Shown: positions 7,590 to 15,688, counted from the stretch's first letter. The stretch: 40,371 nucleotides of DNA from Candidatus Terraquivivens tikiterensis (GCA_003056285.1 NDWU01000015.1:1-40371); one strand, 5' to 3'. The notes: a model not told the origin generated them from the letters alone. Numbers and translations: made by a program.

Positions 7590-9505
7590 GGACCCAAAGG
7601 CGGTTCTCCATGATTAGGCGATGCAAGGAAAACCCCATCCTGCTTCCGGTAAGGGAGAATTCGTGGGAGGCCTATGCCACATTCAACCCTTCAGTCATCT
7701 TGAGGGCCGGCAGATACTATATGCTTTACCGCGCAATCTCATCCTCAGACCTTTTGAAGAAGCAGGGGTCAAGCTTCAGCTCAATAGGCGTTGCCGTGAG
7801 CAGGGATGGGGTGCACTTCATGGGGAGGCGGTGCCTCATATACCCGGAGATGATATGGGAGAGGTTTGGATGCGAAGATCCAAGGACAACGTACGTTGAG
7901 GGTAAATATTATATCTTCTACACGGCTATTTCAACCCTGCCGCCTAAACCTGAAGGGATCAGGGTTGGGGTTGCAGTAAGCAGAGACCTCGAAAAGATTG
8001 AGGGAAAATATCTTGTTACACCGTTCAACGCCAAGGCCATGGCCCTTTTCCCGAAACGTATAAGCGGAAAACTTACGGCAGTCTTGACGGTTCACACGGA
8101 CAAGCCTCCAGCCCACATATGCATTGCCCAGTTGAGCGATGATCCGTCAGTATGGTATACTGAAATGGAGGAGTGGTACCGGCAATACATGGATTGGGCG
8201 TTGAGTCCGGATCCGAGGAGGTCGCCGAGGGACCACATAGAGGTCGGAGCTCCACCCATAGAGGTGGAGGAAGGTTGGCTCCTCATATACTCATACATCC
8301 AAAACTACTTTTCAGAGTCGGGGAGAATTTTTGGGGTTGAAGCCTTACTCCTCGATAAAGACGACCCGAGGAAGGTTATAGCTAAAACCCAGTATCCCTT
8401 CATGGTTCCAGAGGAAGTGTATGAGGTTTATGGCCACGTTCCAAGGGTAATCTTTCCGTCCTCAGCCCTCAAACGTAAAGGCTGGATAAGGCTTTATTAT
8501 GGTGCCGCCGACACAGTTTGCTGTTTAGCGACGGTGAGGTTGAGCCACCTTAGAAGGATCCTTAAGGGCGGCTTGAAATCCGTTTTTAAAAGGTATGCCA
8601 AAAACCCGATAATTATGCCTGACAAGCGTTTCGGGTGGCGGAGCCTCGCAACCTTCAACCCGGCTGCAATAGAGCTTGAAGGGAGCATCTACATACTTTT
8701 TAGAGCCCTTTCCCATGATAAGACCTCCACGATAGGCCTGGCGGTGACCGATGACGGCTTCACGGTGAAGGAGGTCTTAGATGAGCCAGTCTACGTTCCA
8801 AGGGAACCCTTCGAGATGAAGGTCGCACCGGGCCACTCGGGGTGCGAGGATCCGAGGGTTGTAAGGGTGGGCGACAGGCTTTACATGTTTTACACGGCCT
8901 ACGACAACGTTAACCCGCCAAAGGTCGCCGTGACGTCAATAACCGTAGACGACTTCCTCAGCCGAAACTGGAAATGGTCAAGCCCTAAGATAGTCTCTCC
9001 ACCAGGAGTGGACGACAAAGACGCATGCATCCTGCCCGAACCCGTAAACGGAAAATACTTCTACATTCACAGGGTCGGAGGCGTGAACATAGCTTACGAC
9101 TACGTGGACTCCCCTGAGGCTTTTGACCCTTCAACGCTCGTCTCGCACGTTCTGCTCGCGCCAAGGGCTGGAATGTGGGATGGAAAAAAGGTTGGGCTGG
9201 CCGCACCGCCGATTAAGACGGAAAAGGGCTGGCTCATGCTTTACCACGGCGTCTCCCATGACAACTTCTACCATGTGGGGGCGGCGCTCCTGAACCTCCA
9301 ACAACCCGAAAGGGTTATGGCCAGAACAACCACAACCCTCCTATCTCCAGAGGCAAGCTACGAAAGGGAAGGATATGTTAGAAACGTCGTCTTCCCATGC
9401 GGGGCAGTCGTGCGGGGTGACAGAATATTCCTATACTACGGCGCAGCCGACACCTATGTATGCGTTGCCACAGCAACAATAAACGAAATATTCGCAGAGC
9501 TGTAA
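7586..9505 (+). CDS. Tandem double-domain GH130 protein
   Basis: 639 aa, about twice the usual GH130 length, because it contains two complete propeller domains. Domain 1 (~9-320) has NPILLPVRENSWEAYATFNP and GCEDPRTTYVEGKYYIFYTA. Domain 2 (~330-639) has NPIIMPDKRFGWRSLATFNP and GCEDPRVVRVGDRLYMFYTA. Both keep the EDPR catalytic motif and a C-terminal YYGAAD segment, so both could be active. The GTG start at 7586 overlaps the upstream stop (GTGA), implying translational coupling. ATG 7610 is an alternative that removes eight residues. No signal peptide. The three GH130 units in this operon differ from each other and probably act on different linkages or form a hetero-oligomer; that is inference. 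Confidence 0.9.
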   Translation: MRTQRRFSMIRRCKENPILLPVRENSWEAYATFNPSVILRAGRYYMLYRAISSSDLLKKQGSSFSSIGVAVSRDGVHFMGRRCLIYPEMIWERFGCEDPRTTYVEGKYYIFYTAISTLPPKPEGIRVGVAVSRDLEKIEGKYLVTPFNAKAMALFPKRISGKLTAVLTVHTDKPPAHICIAQLSDDPSVWYTEMEEWYRQYMDWALSPDPRRSPRDHIEVGAPPIEVEEGWLLIYSYIQNYFSESGRIFGVEALLLDKDDPRKVIAKTQYPFMVPEEVYEVYGHVPRVIFPSSALKRKGWIRLYYGAADTVCCLATVRLSHLRRILKGGLKSVFKRYAKNPIIMPDKRFGWRSLATFNPAAIELEGSIYILFRALSHDKTSTIGLAVTDDGFTVKEVLDEPVYVPREPFEMKVAPGHSGCEDPRVVRVGDRLYMFYTAYDNVNPPKVAVTSITVDDFLSRNWKWSSPKIVSPPGVDDKDACILPEPVNGKYFYIHRVGGVNIAYDYVDSPEAFDPSTLVSHVLLAPRAGMWDGKKVGLAAPPIKTEKGWLMLYHGVSHDNFYHVGAALLNLQQPERVMARTTTTLLSPEASYEREGYVRNVVFPCGAVVRGDRIFLYYGAADTYVCVATATINEIFAEL

Positions 9506-9592
9506 ACTGAAGTGATCAACTTCCCGCTCGGCCCCTGTTGTGCTTCTCAGCATTTTTAATGCCTCAAACCTCCCCCTTTAGGAGGTGATGTC

Positions 9593-10085
9593 GTGAAGAG
9601 CGAGATGGTGGAGGCAAAGGTGCATTATCCGAAGTGCAAACCGACGGAAACTTACATTTTGGCATGCGTACAGCACAAAACGCAGGAAGAGCCCAGACTA
9701 CTTGAACTTCGACTACAACGAGGACGACCTGAAAGACGCAAGGTATGGCCTTTGGAGGACGAAGAATTTACGTGCGTCGATATAGGTTGAAGGTTGCCTA
9801 CGTGGTTAAGGTGTTGAGGCTTTTAACAAGGTGCTACAAAGCCCGAGGAAGCATCTTAGAAACCTTGAAGGGCCTCTAACATACGCGGAGCCCATGTAAA
9901 TGCGCCATTCATTGTTTACATCAAGGGCGAAAACGCTTTGGAGCCCTAACTACCTGGCTAGGTACTACGAGGGCTTGGCTCGTGGCTCAGGTTACCTGGT
10001 CTGTTGCCAAGTGGTTTAGGCCGGGAGGCTGAACCTATTCGGAATAAGCGTTCAATTTATCCGAGGTTTAAGCCTTGAAGCTATG
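9593..10085 (+). pseudogene. Decayed ORF with an intact Shine-Dalgarno
   Basis: A textbook ribosome binding site (GGAGGTGAT) sits three bases before a GTG at 9593. The frame begins MKSEMVEAKVHYPKCKPTET and YILACVQHKTQEE, then the best protein-like reading jumps frame: DYLNFDYNEDDLKDARYGLW, LKVAYVVKVLRLLTRCYKAR, VNAPFIVYIKGENALEP, YLARYYEGLARGSGYL, EAEPIRNKRSIYPRFKP. Each is short and ended by a stop, so the gene has collected several frameshifts. The last segments are vaguely transposase-like, but I cannot name the family. The track ORF 9593-9790 is only its first piece. Confidence 0.4.
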
Positions 10086-10270
10086 GGTCTGTTTTCACAA
10101 AAAATGTCAACAGTTCCTCTAACCGGATAAGGTACGCCGGCGAGCATAGTGGCTTAAGATGGCTGCAATTCGATTTCGTTATACGAAGAACCGCACTTTC
10201 ATACACCCCTCCCCGTACTTAAAAAGGAAAACTCTTATCTGAAACTTCTACAGATTTAACCCGATAAATC

Positions 10271-10720
10271 TTGACCTCCTATATAGGGGGAACTCAGCAT
10301 TTACCGATTACGCTTAAGATAAAGAGGAGAGGGTTCGAGGTGATAGTTCAGGGCGACATTCCTACGATAGCTGGGCAGCTCGACGCCCTATCTGGGTTCA
10401 TAGAATCCCTCGATGAGAAGCTGAGCATAAAAGTAGAAAAAACCCCCTCACACCAAGAAGCGTCCGTAACAGCTACCTACGACATCCCCACGATAAAGCC
10501 ATCCAAGAGCACAACGGAGAACATACTCAGCCTCTTCCAGACACCCTGGGGGAGGCAGCCGCGTACGCTGACCGAAGTCATTAAGGCCCTCGAAATAAAT
10601 GCCGTACCGGATACTCCGGAGAAAGTCTCAGTATACTTGGCTAGACTTGTTAAGAAGGGTATTTTGAAGAGGATAGAGAAAGACGGGAAGTGGGCATATT
10701 TCCATGTTGCTAGCCCTTGA
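10271..10720 (+). CDS. Hypothetical protein with C-terminal winged helix
   Basis: 149 aa. Residues ~13-50 (LPITLKIKRRGFEVIVQGDI) form strands and a helix resembling small archaeal proteins of unknown function. The C-terminal ~60 residues (PRTLTEVIKALEINAVPDTP, then VSVYLARLVKKGILKRIEKD and GKWAYFHVA) make a clear winged helix, so DNA binding is likely. The TTG start at 10271 is supported by a TATA-like CTTAAAAAGG at ~10219-10228 and the absence of a better start. It stands alone, followed by GGAGGCCTCC and CCCCCTTTT at 10748-10765, a possible terminator. Confidence 0.6.
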   Translation: MTSYIGGTQHLPITLKIKRRGFEVIVQGDIPTIAGQLDALSGFIESLDEKLSIKVEKTPSHQEASVTATYDIPTIKPSKSTTENILSLFQTPWGRQPRTLTEVIKALEINAVPDTPEKVSVYLARLVKKGILKRIEKDGKWAYFHVASP

Positions 10721-11003
10721 GAGAACTGTTCTGCCCCGAATGCTAGCGGAGGCCTCCCCCTTTTGGATTATTTTGGGTCTTCCCTGCTGTTACCCCTTAT
10801 TTTATTGTTGCGACTTGAAAAAATTCAGGAAACACTTGAATTAATAACTCAAAATGGTGGTTTTTGGTTCTATTTATTTCTGATCGGAACGGTAACTCCA
10901 CCTATTGTTACAAAAAGGATTCGGGGTATTTGGTGGTAAAGATATAGCTTCGCCAAAACCTCCCGTTTTGGTACAGGTGGTTTGGAACTGTTTTTTGGCG
11001 CAT

Positions 11004-11023
11004 TTACCCAGAGAATTCTGGGG
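11004..11023 (+). promoter_or_regulatory. Motif copy A (operator- or ORB-like)
   Basis: TTACCCAGAGAATTCTGGGG. This is the most diverged of four same-strand copies of TT[C/A]C[A/C]CAGA..TTC[T/G]GGGG in 0.7 kb. The inner part is an imperfect palindrome and the right end is a G run. Confidence 0.45.
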
Positions 11024-11145
11024 TTATCCGGCCAGCCCCAGGTTGCGCTGGCTTTCTCATGGTATTTACAAAGTTTACGGGTTTACGAAACGCGTAAGCT
11101 CAGCCTCTGAAAACCAATAATATATGCGGATTTTCTGCCTGAGCT

Positions 11146-11165
11146 TTCCACAGAGTTTTCGGGGG
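11146..11165 (+). promoter_or_regulatory. Motif copy B
   Basis: TTCCACAGAGTTTTCGGGGG, exactly 40 bp before copy C, so the two lie on nearly the same face of the helix. The TATA-like element of the downstream gene sits between B and C. Confidence 0.5.
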
Positions 11166-11185
11166 AAAAGTTTATTAGGCCACTT

Positions 11186-11205
11186 TTCCACAGAATTTTC
11201 TGGGG
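11186..11205 (+). promoter_or_regulatory. Motif copy C
   Basis: TTCCACAGAATTTTCTGGGG, ending six bases before the GTG start of the Zn-ribbon gene and covering the predicted transcription start, a natural place for a repressor to bind. Copy C with its flanks is identical to copy D over 24 bases. Confidence 0.55.
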
Positions 11206-11211
11206 TTAAAC

Positions 11212-11643
11212 GTGCCACGTAGGAGGAAGGATTGGGGCTTCTGCCCCAGGTGCGGTAAAAAGATATCCTGGATGGAGAGCTACACTAAAGGTGATAGGGT
11301 ATACTACGTGGCCGTTCACTACTACGGCAAAGACCCAGAGACTGGGAAGAAAGACGTGAAAAAGTGCCACCTGGGTCCAGAGGAATACGATTACGTCACG
11401 AAAACTCACCCTCTAGTGCTGCAGGGTGCGATTGAGGACATAAAAGAGCCCAATGCCAGAATGCTGGCCTACCTTGATGCACTTATCGAGGCCCTTCCAT
11501 ACGCTAAGCTCGACTCGGAGAAAGCCTTAATGCTCGCTGCGAGGTTCAAGGGAATAGGGGCTAAGCTTGAGCAATATGCAGAGGAAGCTAAAAGAGCTAC
11601 AGCTGAAAGCGGAGATTCGACAGGCCTTGATAGAGCTGCGTGA
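11212..11643 (+). CDS. Small protein with N-terminal CxxC zinc-ribbon half
   Basis: 143 aa starting at GTG 11212. The N-terminus (RRRKDWGFCPRCGKKISWME) has a CPRCGK knuckle, followed by strands (GDRVYYVAVHYYGKDPETGK) and one more Cys (KKCHLGPEEY). The second half is helical (ARMLAYLDALIEALPYAKLD, ARFKGIGAKLEQYAEEAKRA). This architecture occurs in archaeal proteins linked to mobile elements and in unannotated DNA-binding proteins, but I cannot name the family. The gene is bracketed by identical 24-bp copies of the motif (C and D). A GGGG run 6-9 bases before the start may act as the ribosome binding site. It is followed by a T-rich terminator. Confidence 0.65.
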   Translation: MPRRRKDWGFCPRCGKKISWMESYTKGDRVYYVAVHYYGKDPETGKKDVKKCHLGPEEYDYVTKTHPLVLQGAIEDIKEPNARMLAYLDALIEALPYAKLDSEKALMLAARFKGIGAKLEQYAEEAKRATAESGDSTGLDRAA

Positions 11644-11661
11644 AGCCCTAGCCCGGGCCTC

Positions 11662-11697
11662 AAAAAAATAGGCTTTCTCTCTCAGCCTTTTTTTCCA
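11662..11697 (+). terminator. T-rich terminator
   Basis: AGGC, a CT-rich spacer, AGCC and then eight T residues follow the Zn-ribbon gene within 50 bases. Poly-T runs are the usual archaeal termination signal. Confidence 0.5.
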
Positions 11698-11712
11698 CAG
11701 AATTTTCTGGGG
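11693..11712 (+). promoter_or_regulatory. Motif copy D
   Basis: TTCCACAGAATTTTCTGGGG, identical to copy C and 507 bp downstream of it, immediately after the terminator of the Zn-ribbon gene. No start codon follows closely on the plus strand, so a simple promoter-operator role is less obvious for this copy. Confidence 0.5.
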
Positions 11713-11943
11713 TTTTCGACCCCTCGGGCCGGCAGCGCAAGGGGAATTACTCTCAAGGCTGTTATTTCACTCCTCACAAGCTCCCCATTTTTCCGGTTAG
11801 CGTGGCCCGCTTGATATAGCCCAAGCGAGGCTTTCCAGTGCAATTGGAGTTCCCATCATAGAAGCCCTCAGTATGAAAACCAACGTCCGGTTATGTTTTT
11901 AGCAAACTCTTAAGCCCCTACGTTCCTATGCCCATCGAGCGTC

Positions 11944-12204
11944 CTACGCTTCTGGCCTTTGGATACCAGAAGACCCTTCTGAGGCTAACTCCGGAGACTG
12001 CTGGGTTACCGTTATCTTTCTGTCCTCTAAGCTTAATAGCGGACGAGCATACGGGTTCTGGCCTACGTAGGCCTTGTCCTCCTCTGGGTTCATAGGAGAC
12101 CCAGCATCGCCCTCCAACCCTTTCGGGTCGAACCCGCCCCGTACGTCTTCTTCCCAGGCCCCTTTCGAGCCAGGGGTCATCCGTACAGGGAAATTCCCCC
12201 ACAT
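11944..12204 (-). CDS. Possible small hypothetical protein
   Basis: An 86-aa Gly/Pro-rich frame (GSKGAWEEDVRGGFDPKGLE, DAGSPMNPEEDKAYVGQNPY, DRKITVTQQSPELASEG). No family recognised. A TATA-like CTTAATAAACATTAAAG on the minus strand at ~12257-12273 is well placed for transcription toward it, diverging from the membrane-protein gene at 12319. An overlapping 94-aa frame (11918-12202) is also open, which weakens the coding case; the strand could instead hold a structured RNA. Confidence 0.35.
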   Translation of the reverse strand: MWGNFPVRMTPGSKGAWEEDVRGGFDPKGLEGDAGSPMNPEEDKAYVGQNPYARPLLSLEDRKITVTQQSPELASEGSSGIQRPEA

Positions 12205-12318
12205 CTCAAGCTTAACCGCATCATCCGTTCTGTCCGCGCTTTTTACGACAAAATCAAGGCTTTAATGTTTATTAAGATTATTCTGAAAAACTGTTTCCTA
12301 TGACAACCTGGTGAAAAA

Positions 12319-12576
12319 ATGGTTAGCACTGCTAGGATCGTGATATTCCTTTCCGCAGTAGCCATCGGGCTCGTTAGCCTATTCACCGGCTTGGTCCTGT
12401 ACTTTTGGCCTCATGGCCCTAGGTCGGGCCAATTGGTAATCATGGGGCTGAATAAGGTCGGCTGGTCCGACTTGCACACTTACTCCTCGATGCTGGCCTT
12501 GCTCGTCATAGCGGTCCACTTGGTTTTGAACTGGAAGTCGATAAAGCTCTACATGAAGTGCCTCAAAGAGATATGA
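12319..12576 (+). CDS. DUF4405-like small membrane protein
   Basis: 85 aa with two membrane helices (ARIVIFLSAVAIGLVSLFTG and SSMLALLVIAVHLVLNWKSI). The pattern SDLHTYSSMLALLVIAVHLVLNWK matches the cytochrome b561-like DUF4405 fold, in which the two His residues could bind heme. It may be a membrane electron-transfer or sensory subunit, but no redox partner is adjacent. GGTGA lies before the ATG and a TATA-like TTTATTAAGAT at ~12268-12278. Confidence 0.7.
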   Translation: MVSTARIVIFLSAVAIGLVSLFTGLVLYFWPHGPRSGQLVIMGLNKVGWSDLHTYSSMLALLVIAVHLVLNWKSIKLYMKCLKEI

Positions 12577-12617
12577 TAGCCCAGGTTAGGAAAAAACTTT
12601 GTGATAGAATAGCGAGG

Positions 12618-12959
12618 CTACAGCCCTAACCGCCTAGCTAAATCGTAGATTATTGGAGGGTTCCAATACGAATTGTTGAGCGACTTCAGTATTCCGAGAA
12701 CCCAAGCCACCAAAAACAGCGCTCCGAGCACAGCGCTAATGGCCCATCCAAGAGGGGCCAAGAACGGTACGATGGATATTATAGTGGCCACGGCGCTTGC
12801 GACCACTGCGACGACGAAAAAAGATATCGAGAGGTACGCCCAATGCCTCGCATACCTATAGCTCGGCTTAAAGAGTAGGACCAGTATCCCTCCGATAAGG
12901 GGGATCAGCCAAGCGATAAATCCCCAAGTTTTCTCTTCATCCCCAGACATAGAACCCAT
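12618..12959 (-). CDS. DUF4870-like multi-pass membrane protein
   Basis: 113 aa with three hydrophobic helices (TWGFIAWLIPLIGGILVLLF, ISFFVVAVVASAVATIISIV, GWAISAVLGALFLVAWVLGI) and the YRYARHWAYLS linker between the first and second that is typical of the DUF4870/YtkA-like small membrane proteins common in archaea. The true start may be the second ATG (12950, MSGDEEKTW). It converges with the DUF4405-like gene and diverges from the EamA transporter. Function unknown. Confidence 0.65.
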   Translation of the reverse strand: MGSMSGDEEKTWGFIAWLIPLIGGILVLLFKPSYRYARHWAYLSISFFVVAVVASAVATIISIVPFLAPLGWAISAVLGALFLVAWVLGILKSLNNSYWNPPIIYDLARRLGL

Positions 12960-13041
12960 GAGGTTTTATCTTGCTAGACAATAATTAAAGCTTTTGGAAC
13001 GCGATGAATGGTTTTAATACTCAACCTTTTGCGTAAAAACC

Positions 13042-13926
13042 ATGCTCGGAGAGACGCTGACACTCGCGTCCGCTTTCTGCTGGGCTGCCGGTGCCAACCT
13101 CTACAAGGTAGGCTTAAGGAGCATGAGCCCAGTTAAGCTAAACCTCGTCAGGAGCTCAGCCGCAGCGGCCCTACTTTTTGTATTCGTGCTCGCCTTGAAT
13201 AAATACGAGTACTTCCTCTTGTTGTATACACCATCGGCCGCTTACCTCCTCGCCGCATCACTCGTAGGATGGGCACTCGGTGATACACTCTACCTCATCA
13301 GCCTAAAGCACATAGGCGTATCCCGTGCTGTTCCGTTAACTTATTCCTATCCGCTCTTCTTGGTTCCGATGAGCATGTTCATCCTTCATGAGCCATTTAC
13401 TGTGAGCATCGTCGTAGGGACCGTCTTGATAATGTTGGCGGTATGGTTGCTCAGCGGGCAGAAAACAATACAACCCGAGGGGTCTGCCAAGGTCGGGTTC
13501 GTGGCTGGGATTCTGACAGCTTTATGCTGGGCCTTAGGCGTAACGCTGTTCAAGCTAGCAGTGGCAAGCTTCGACCCTATATTCACGGCATTTTTCAAGA
13601 TATTAGTCGTATTGCCGTTTCTTGCGATATACCTCAAAGTTCTAGGGCCTAGGGAGGCGGCCCCCTCCACGGCCCCTCCAAAGAGGTCAGAGGTCGTCTC
13701 AGCCATGCTTGGCGGGCTCGTCTCTGTAGGGTTGGGTGACATGATTTACCTGGTGGGGCTCAGCCTGACGCAAGCGAACATCGCAGTACCCCTCAGCTCT
13801 TCAACACCCATATTCTCCGTGATTTTGGCCGCTGTTTTCATGAAGGAAAGAATAACGACCAGGTCCGTGTTGAGCTCAGTGCTCGTCGTGGTCGGAGCAA
13901 CCCTCCTCTTAAGCCCGACCCGTTAA
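13042..13926 (+). CDS. EamA/DMT-family metabolite transporter
   Basis: 294 aa with ten predicted membrane helices in two EamA repeats. Repeat 1 begins LTLASAFCWAAGANLYKVGL and has YLISLKHIGVSRAVPLTYSY. Repeat 2 begins GILTALCWALGVTLFKLAVA and ends SSTPIFSVILAAVFMKERIT followed by SVLVVVGATLLLSP. These drug/metabolite superfamily proteins usually export or exchange amino acids, sugars or nucleotides; the substrate here is unknown. A TATA-like GTTTTAATACTC at ~13010-13021 puts transcription about at the ATG, so the mRNA may be leaderless. Confidence 0.85.
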   Translation: MLGETLTLASAFCWAAGANLYKVGLRSMSPVKLNLVRSSAAAALLFVFVLALNKYEYFLLLYTPSAAYLLAASLVGWALGDTLYLISLKHIGVSRAVPLTYSYPLFLVPMSMFILHEPFTVSIVVGTVLIMLAVWLLSGQKTIQPEGSAKVGFVAGILTALCWALGVTLFKLAVASFDPIFTAFFKILVVLPFLAIYLKVLGPREAAPSTAPPKRSEVVSAMLGGLVSVGLGDMIYLVGLSLTQANIAVPLSSSTPIFSVILAAVFMKERITTRSVLSSVLVVVGATLLLSPTR

Positions 13927-13960
13927 AGGGATGTACCGTCGCGCCCGTTCATGGTAGCTT

Positions 13961-14044
13961 TGCCGGGGCTGGGATTCGAACCCAGGACGGCCTACGCCAG
14001 TGGGTCTTGAGCCCACCCCCTTGACCAGGCTCGGGTACCCCGGC
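13961..14044 (-). tRNA. tRNA-Leu (CAA)
   Basis: Minus-strand 84-nt class II tRNA: acceptor GCCGGGG/CCCCGGC with A73, anticodon stem GTGGG/CCCAC around loop CTCAAGA (anticodon CAA), a long variable arm, and T-loop TTCGAAT. No intron and no encoded CCA. Confidence 0.95.
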
Positions 14045-14090
14045 CCCGTACAACGATAACCTAGTAGTATTATAAGGTTGGTCACGGGCT

Positions 14091-14867
14091 TTAAGCTTGT
14101 CGGGTATAAAGCTCGACGATCCTCACCCTTTCTATACCTTGGATATTTTCCTGAATTTCTTTAGCTATAAGCCTCTTGGCTACCTGCAAGTTTGGCAGAA
14201 GGTAAGCCTCCTCAGGTACGGTTATGGTAACCTCGGGCGGAGCAAACTCGATATTGAATTTCTGGATATCCACGTCAGGCAACCTGTTATGTATTATGTG
14301 CTGGACCTTCTCAAGATCGTCCGTTATGATCTTCCTTAAAGTGACGTTACAGACTAAGGTCTTGCCGGCAAGGTAGGGGTTGAAGTCTACCTGAACCCTT
14401 CCGGAGCCTATGGAGCGTATTATTCCCTCTTTACCGTCTACCGTTACCCTAGCACCGACGGTCAGCGGTCCCTCCACGTCCCTAAACTTCCTAATCGGAT
14501 AAACCTTAACCTTTCCTGGGTCCCTTTGCCCGAAGGCCTTCTCCGGTGAGATCTCAAACTGCTTGGTCTCGCCGACAGACATCGTGAGCAGTTCTTCTTC
14601 GATTGCCCTAAGCAGCATACCCTTGCCGATTATAGCAAGCCTAGGCTCGTAAAGCCTTGAAGCATCGTATATGCCTGCCTCCTTGGCCTTCTCTTCGGAA
14701 GTCGTGTCGACGACCTCCCCTGTTTCCTTAACGCTTATCGTGTAGTCTACCAGAAGAAAGCTACCCAAGGGCAGGGCATGCTTAGGGGCTTCTTGCACGG
14801 GCTCGGATACCTTTTCCTCCTCAGCGCCCTTCTCTCCTGTAGGGGTATCTGGATCCGTCGGAGGCAT
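14091..14867 (-). CDS. FKBP-type peptidyl-prolyl cis-trans isomerase (SlyD-like)
   Basis: 258 aa. The FKBP core begins SFLLVDYTISVKETGEVVDT (~33) and includes IGKGMLLRAIEEELLTMSVG and KQFEISPEKAFGQRD, the usual archaeal FKBP landmarks. The insert-in-flap domain follows (GPLTVGARVTVDGKEGIIRS), and then VDFNPYLAGKTLVCNVTLRK returns to the FKBP fold. It assists proline-limited folding and acts as a chaperone in the cytoplasm. The C-terminal ~85 residues are the extension seen in long archaeal FKBPs. The N-terminus is acidic and low-complexity (TPTGEKGAEEEKVSE). It is transcribed divergently from the proteasome gene. Confidence 0.9.
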   Translation of the reverse strand: MPPTDPDTPTGEKGAEEEKVSEPVQEAPKHALPLGSFLLVDYTISVKETGEVVDTTSEEKAKEAGIYDASRLYEPRLAIIGKGMLLRAIEEELLTMSVGETKQFEISPEKAFGQRDPGKVKVYPIRKFRDVEGPLTVGARVTVDGKEGIIRSIGSGRVQVDFNPYLAGKTLVCNVTLRKIITDDLEKVQHIIHNRLPDVDIQKFNIEFAPPEVTITVPEEAYLLPNLQVAKRLIAKEIQENIQGIERVRIVELYTRQA

Positions 14868-14989
14868 GTCTCAAGTTTTTTCTTAACGGCCTTTATTAAA
14901 GTGTTAACACGCAAACATTTTTATTATAGTAGGATTATGAATCGGATGGCTTTTCCTAAAGCCTTAGTAAGCTAATAGGATGGCGACCG

Positions 14990-15667
14990 GTGTCGGAGAG
15001 GATGTTTGGTCATAAAGTGGATAGGAACATGATCCTAAAGACTGGGACAACGACGGTAGGGCTGGTCGTAAAGGATGCCGTAGTGTTTGCGACAGATACC
15101 AGGGTTACTTCGGGCTACTTTATAGCCCATAGAAAAGGGAAGAAGGTCTTCCCGCTGGCCGACCATGCGGCAATAACGATCGCTGGCAGGGTTGCGGACG
15201 CTCAGAACATCATAGACGTGCTACGCGCCAACATCAACTATTACCAGATCCAGTGGGCAAGACGGATGGACATAGTATCCGTAGCCAGGCTTGCCTCGAA
15301 CCTTTTGTTTAACTCCAGATACTTTCCGTTGATAGCGCAGCTGATAATAGGGGGCGTGGATGGCCAAGGGCCGCACCTTTACAATCTAGACCCGACAGGT
15401 TCCATGACCGAAGAGCTCCTGATCGCTACAGGCTCTGGATCCCCGGTTGCTTACGGCATCATCGAGTCGAACTATAGGCCAGACTTAGACCTTGAGGAGG
15501 GCATCAGGCTGGCCTTTAAGAGCGTCGCCTCGGCAATCAGGAGGGACATAGGCTCAGGGGATAGCATCGACGTCGCATACATCACCACCACCAAGCCGTA
15601 CACGGAGCTAACGCTAGAAGAGAAGGCACCGCTTTATGAGGAGTTTCTGAAGATCAGCGTTAGATGA
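14990..15667 (+). CDS. psmB: Proteasome beta subunit
   Basis: 225 aa. A short propeptide ends KTG, and autocleavage exposes Thr20 of TTTVGLVVKDAVVFATDTRV, the catalytic N-terminal nucleophile. The Asp in FATDTR and the Lys in KGKKVFPL correspond to the conserved Asp17 and Lys33, and SGSPVAYG carries the Ser129/Asp region (GTGSG-type loop). The subunit forms the inner rings of the 20S proteasome. The start is GTG 14990, with ATG 15002 possible. A TATA-like TTTTTATTATAG is at ~14917-14928. The gene lies 21 bases before aCPSF1, a pairing repeated in many archaea. Confidence 0.95.
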   Translation: MSERMFGHKVDRNMILKTGTTTVGLVVKDAVVFATDTRVTSGYFIAHRKGKKVFPLADHAAITIAGRVADAQNIIDVLRANINYYQIQWARRMDIVSVARLASNLLFNSRYFPLIAQLIIGGVDGQGPHLYNLDPTGSMTEELLIATGSGSPVAYGIIESNYRPDLDLEEGIRLAFKSVASAIRRDIGSGDSIDVAYITTTKPYTELTLEEKAPLYEEFLKISVR

Positions 15668-15688
15668 GCATCTTAGGGTGTAGATCGG

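Larger units (their letters stand above)
10721..11211. other. Intergenic region with motif copies, no gene
   Basis: No convincing gene; the ORF 10905-11120 lacks any motif. It contains three of the four copies of the 20-bp motif described separately, a short hairpin (GCCAGC...GCTGGC at ~11031-11053), and a TATA-like AAAAGTTTATTAGG at ~11166-11179 that would start transcription near 11200 for the next gene. Confidence 0.5.

Noticed and set aside
10905-11120. 71-aa plus-strand ORF
   Set aside because: It covers motif copy A and a hairpin and has no recognisable domain or ribosome binding site.
11900-12230. Possible RNase P or SRP RNA on the minus strand (GC-rich, ordered blocks)
   Set aside because: The conserved core signatures of neither RNA can be found; kept only as a weak alternative to the small ORF.
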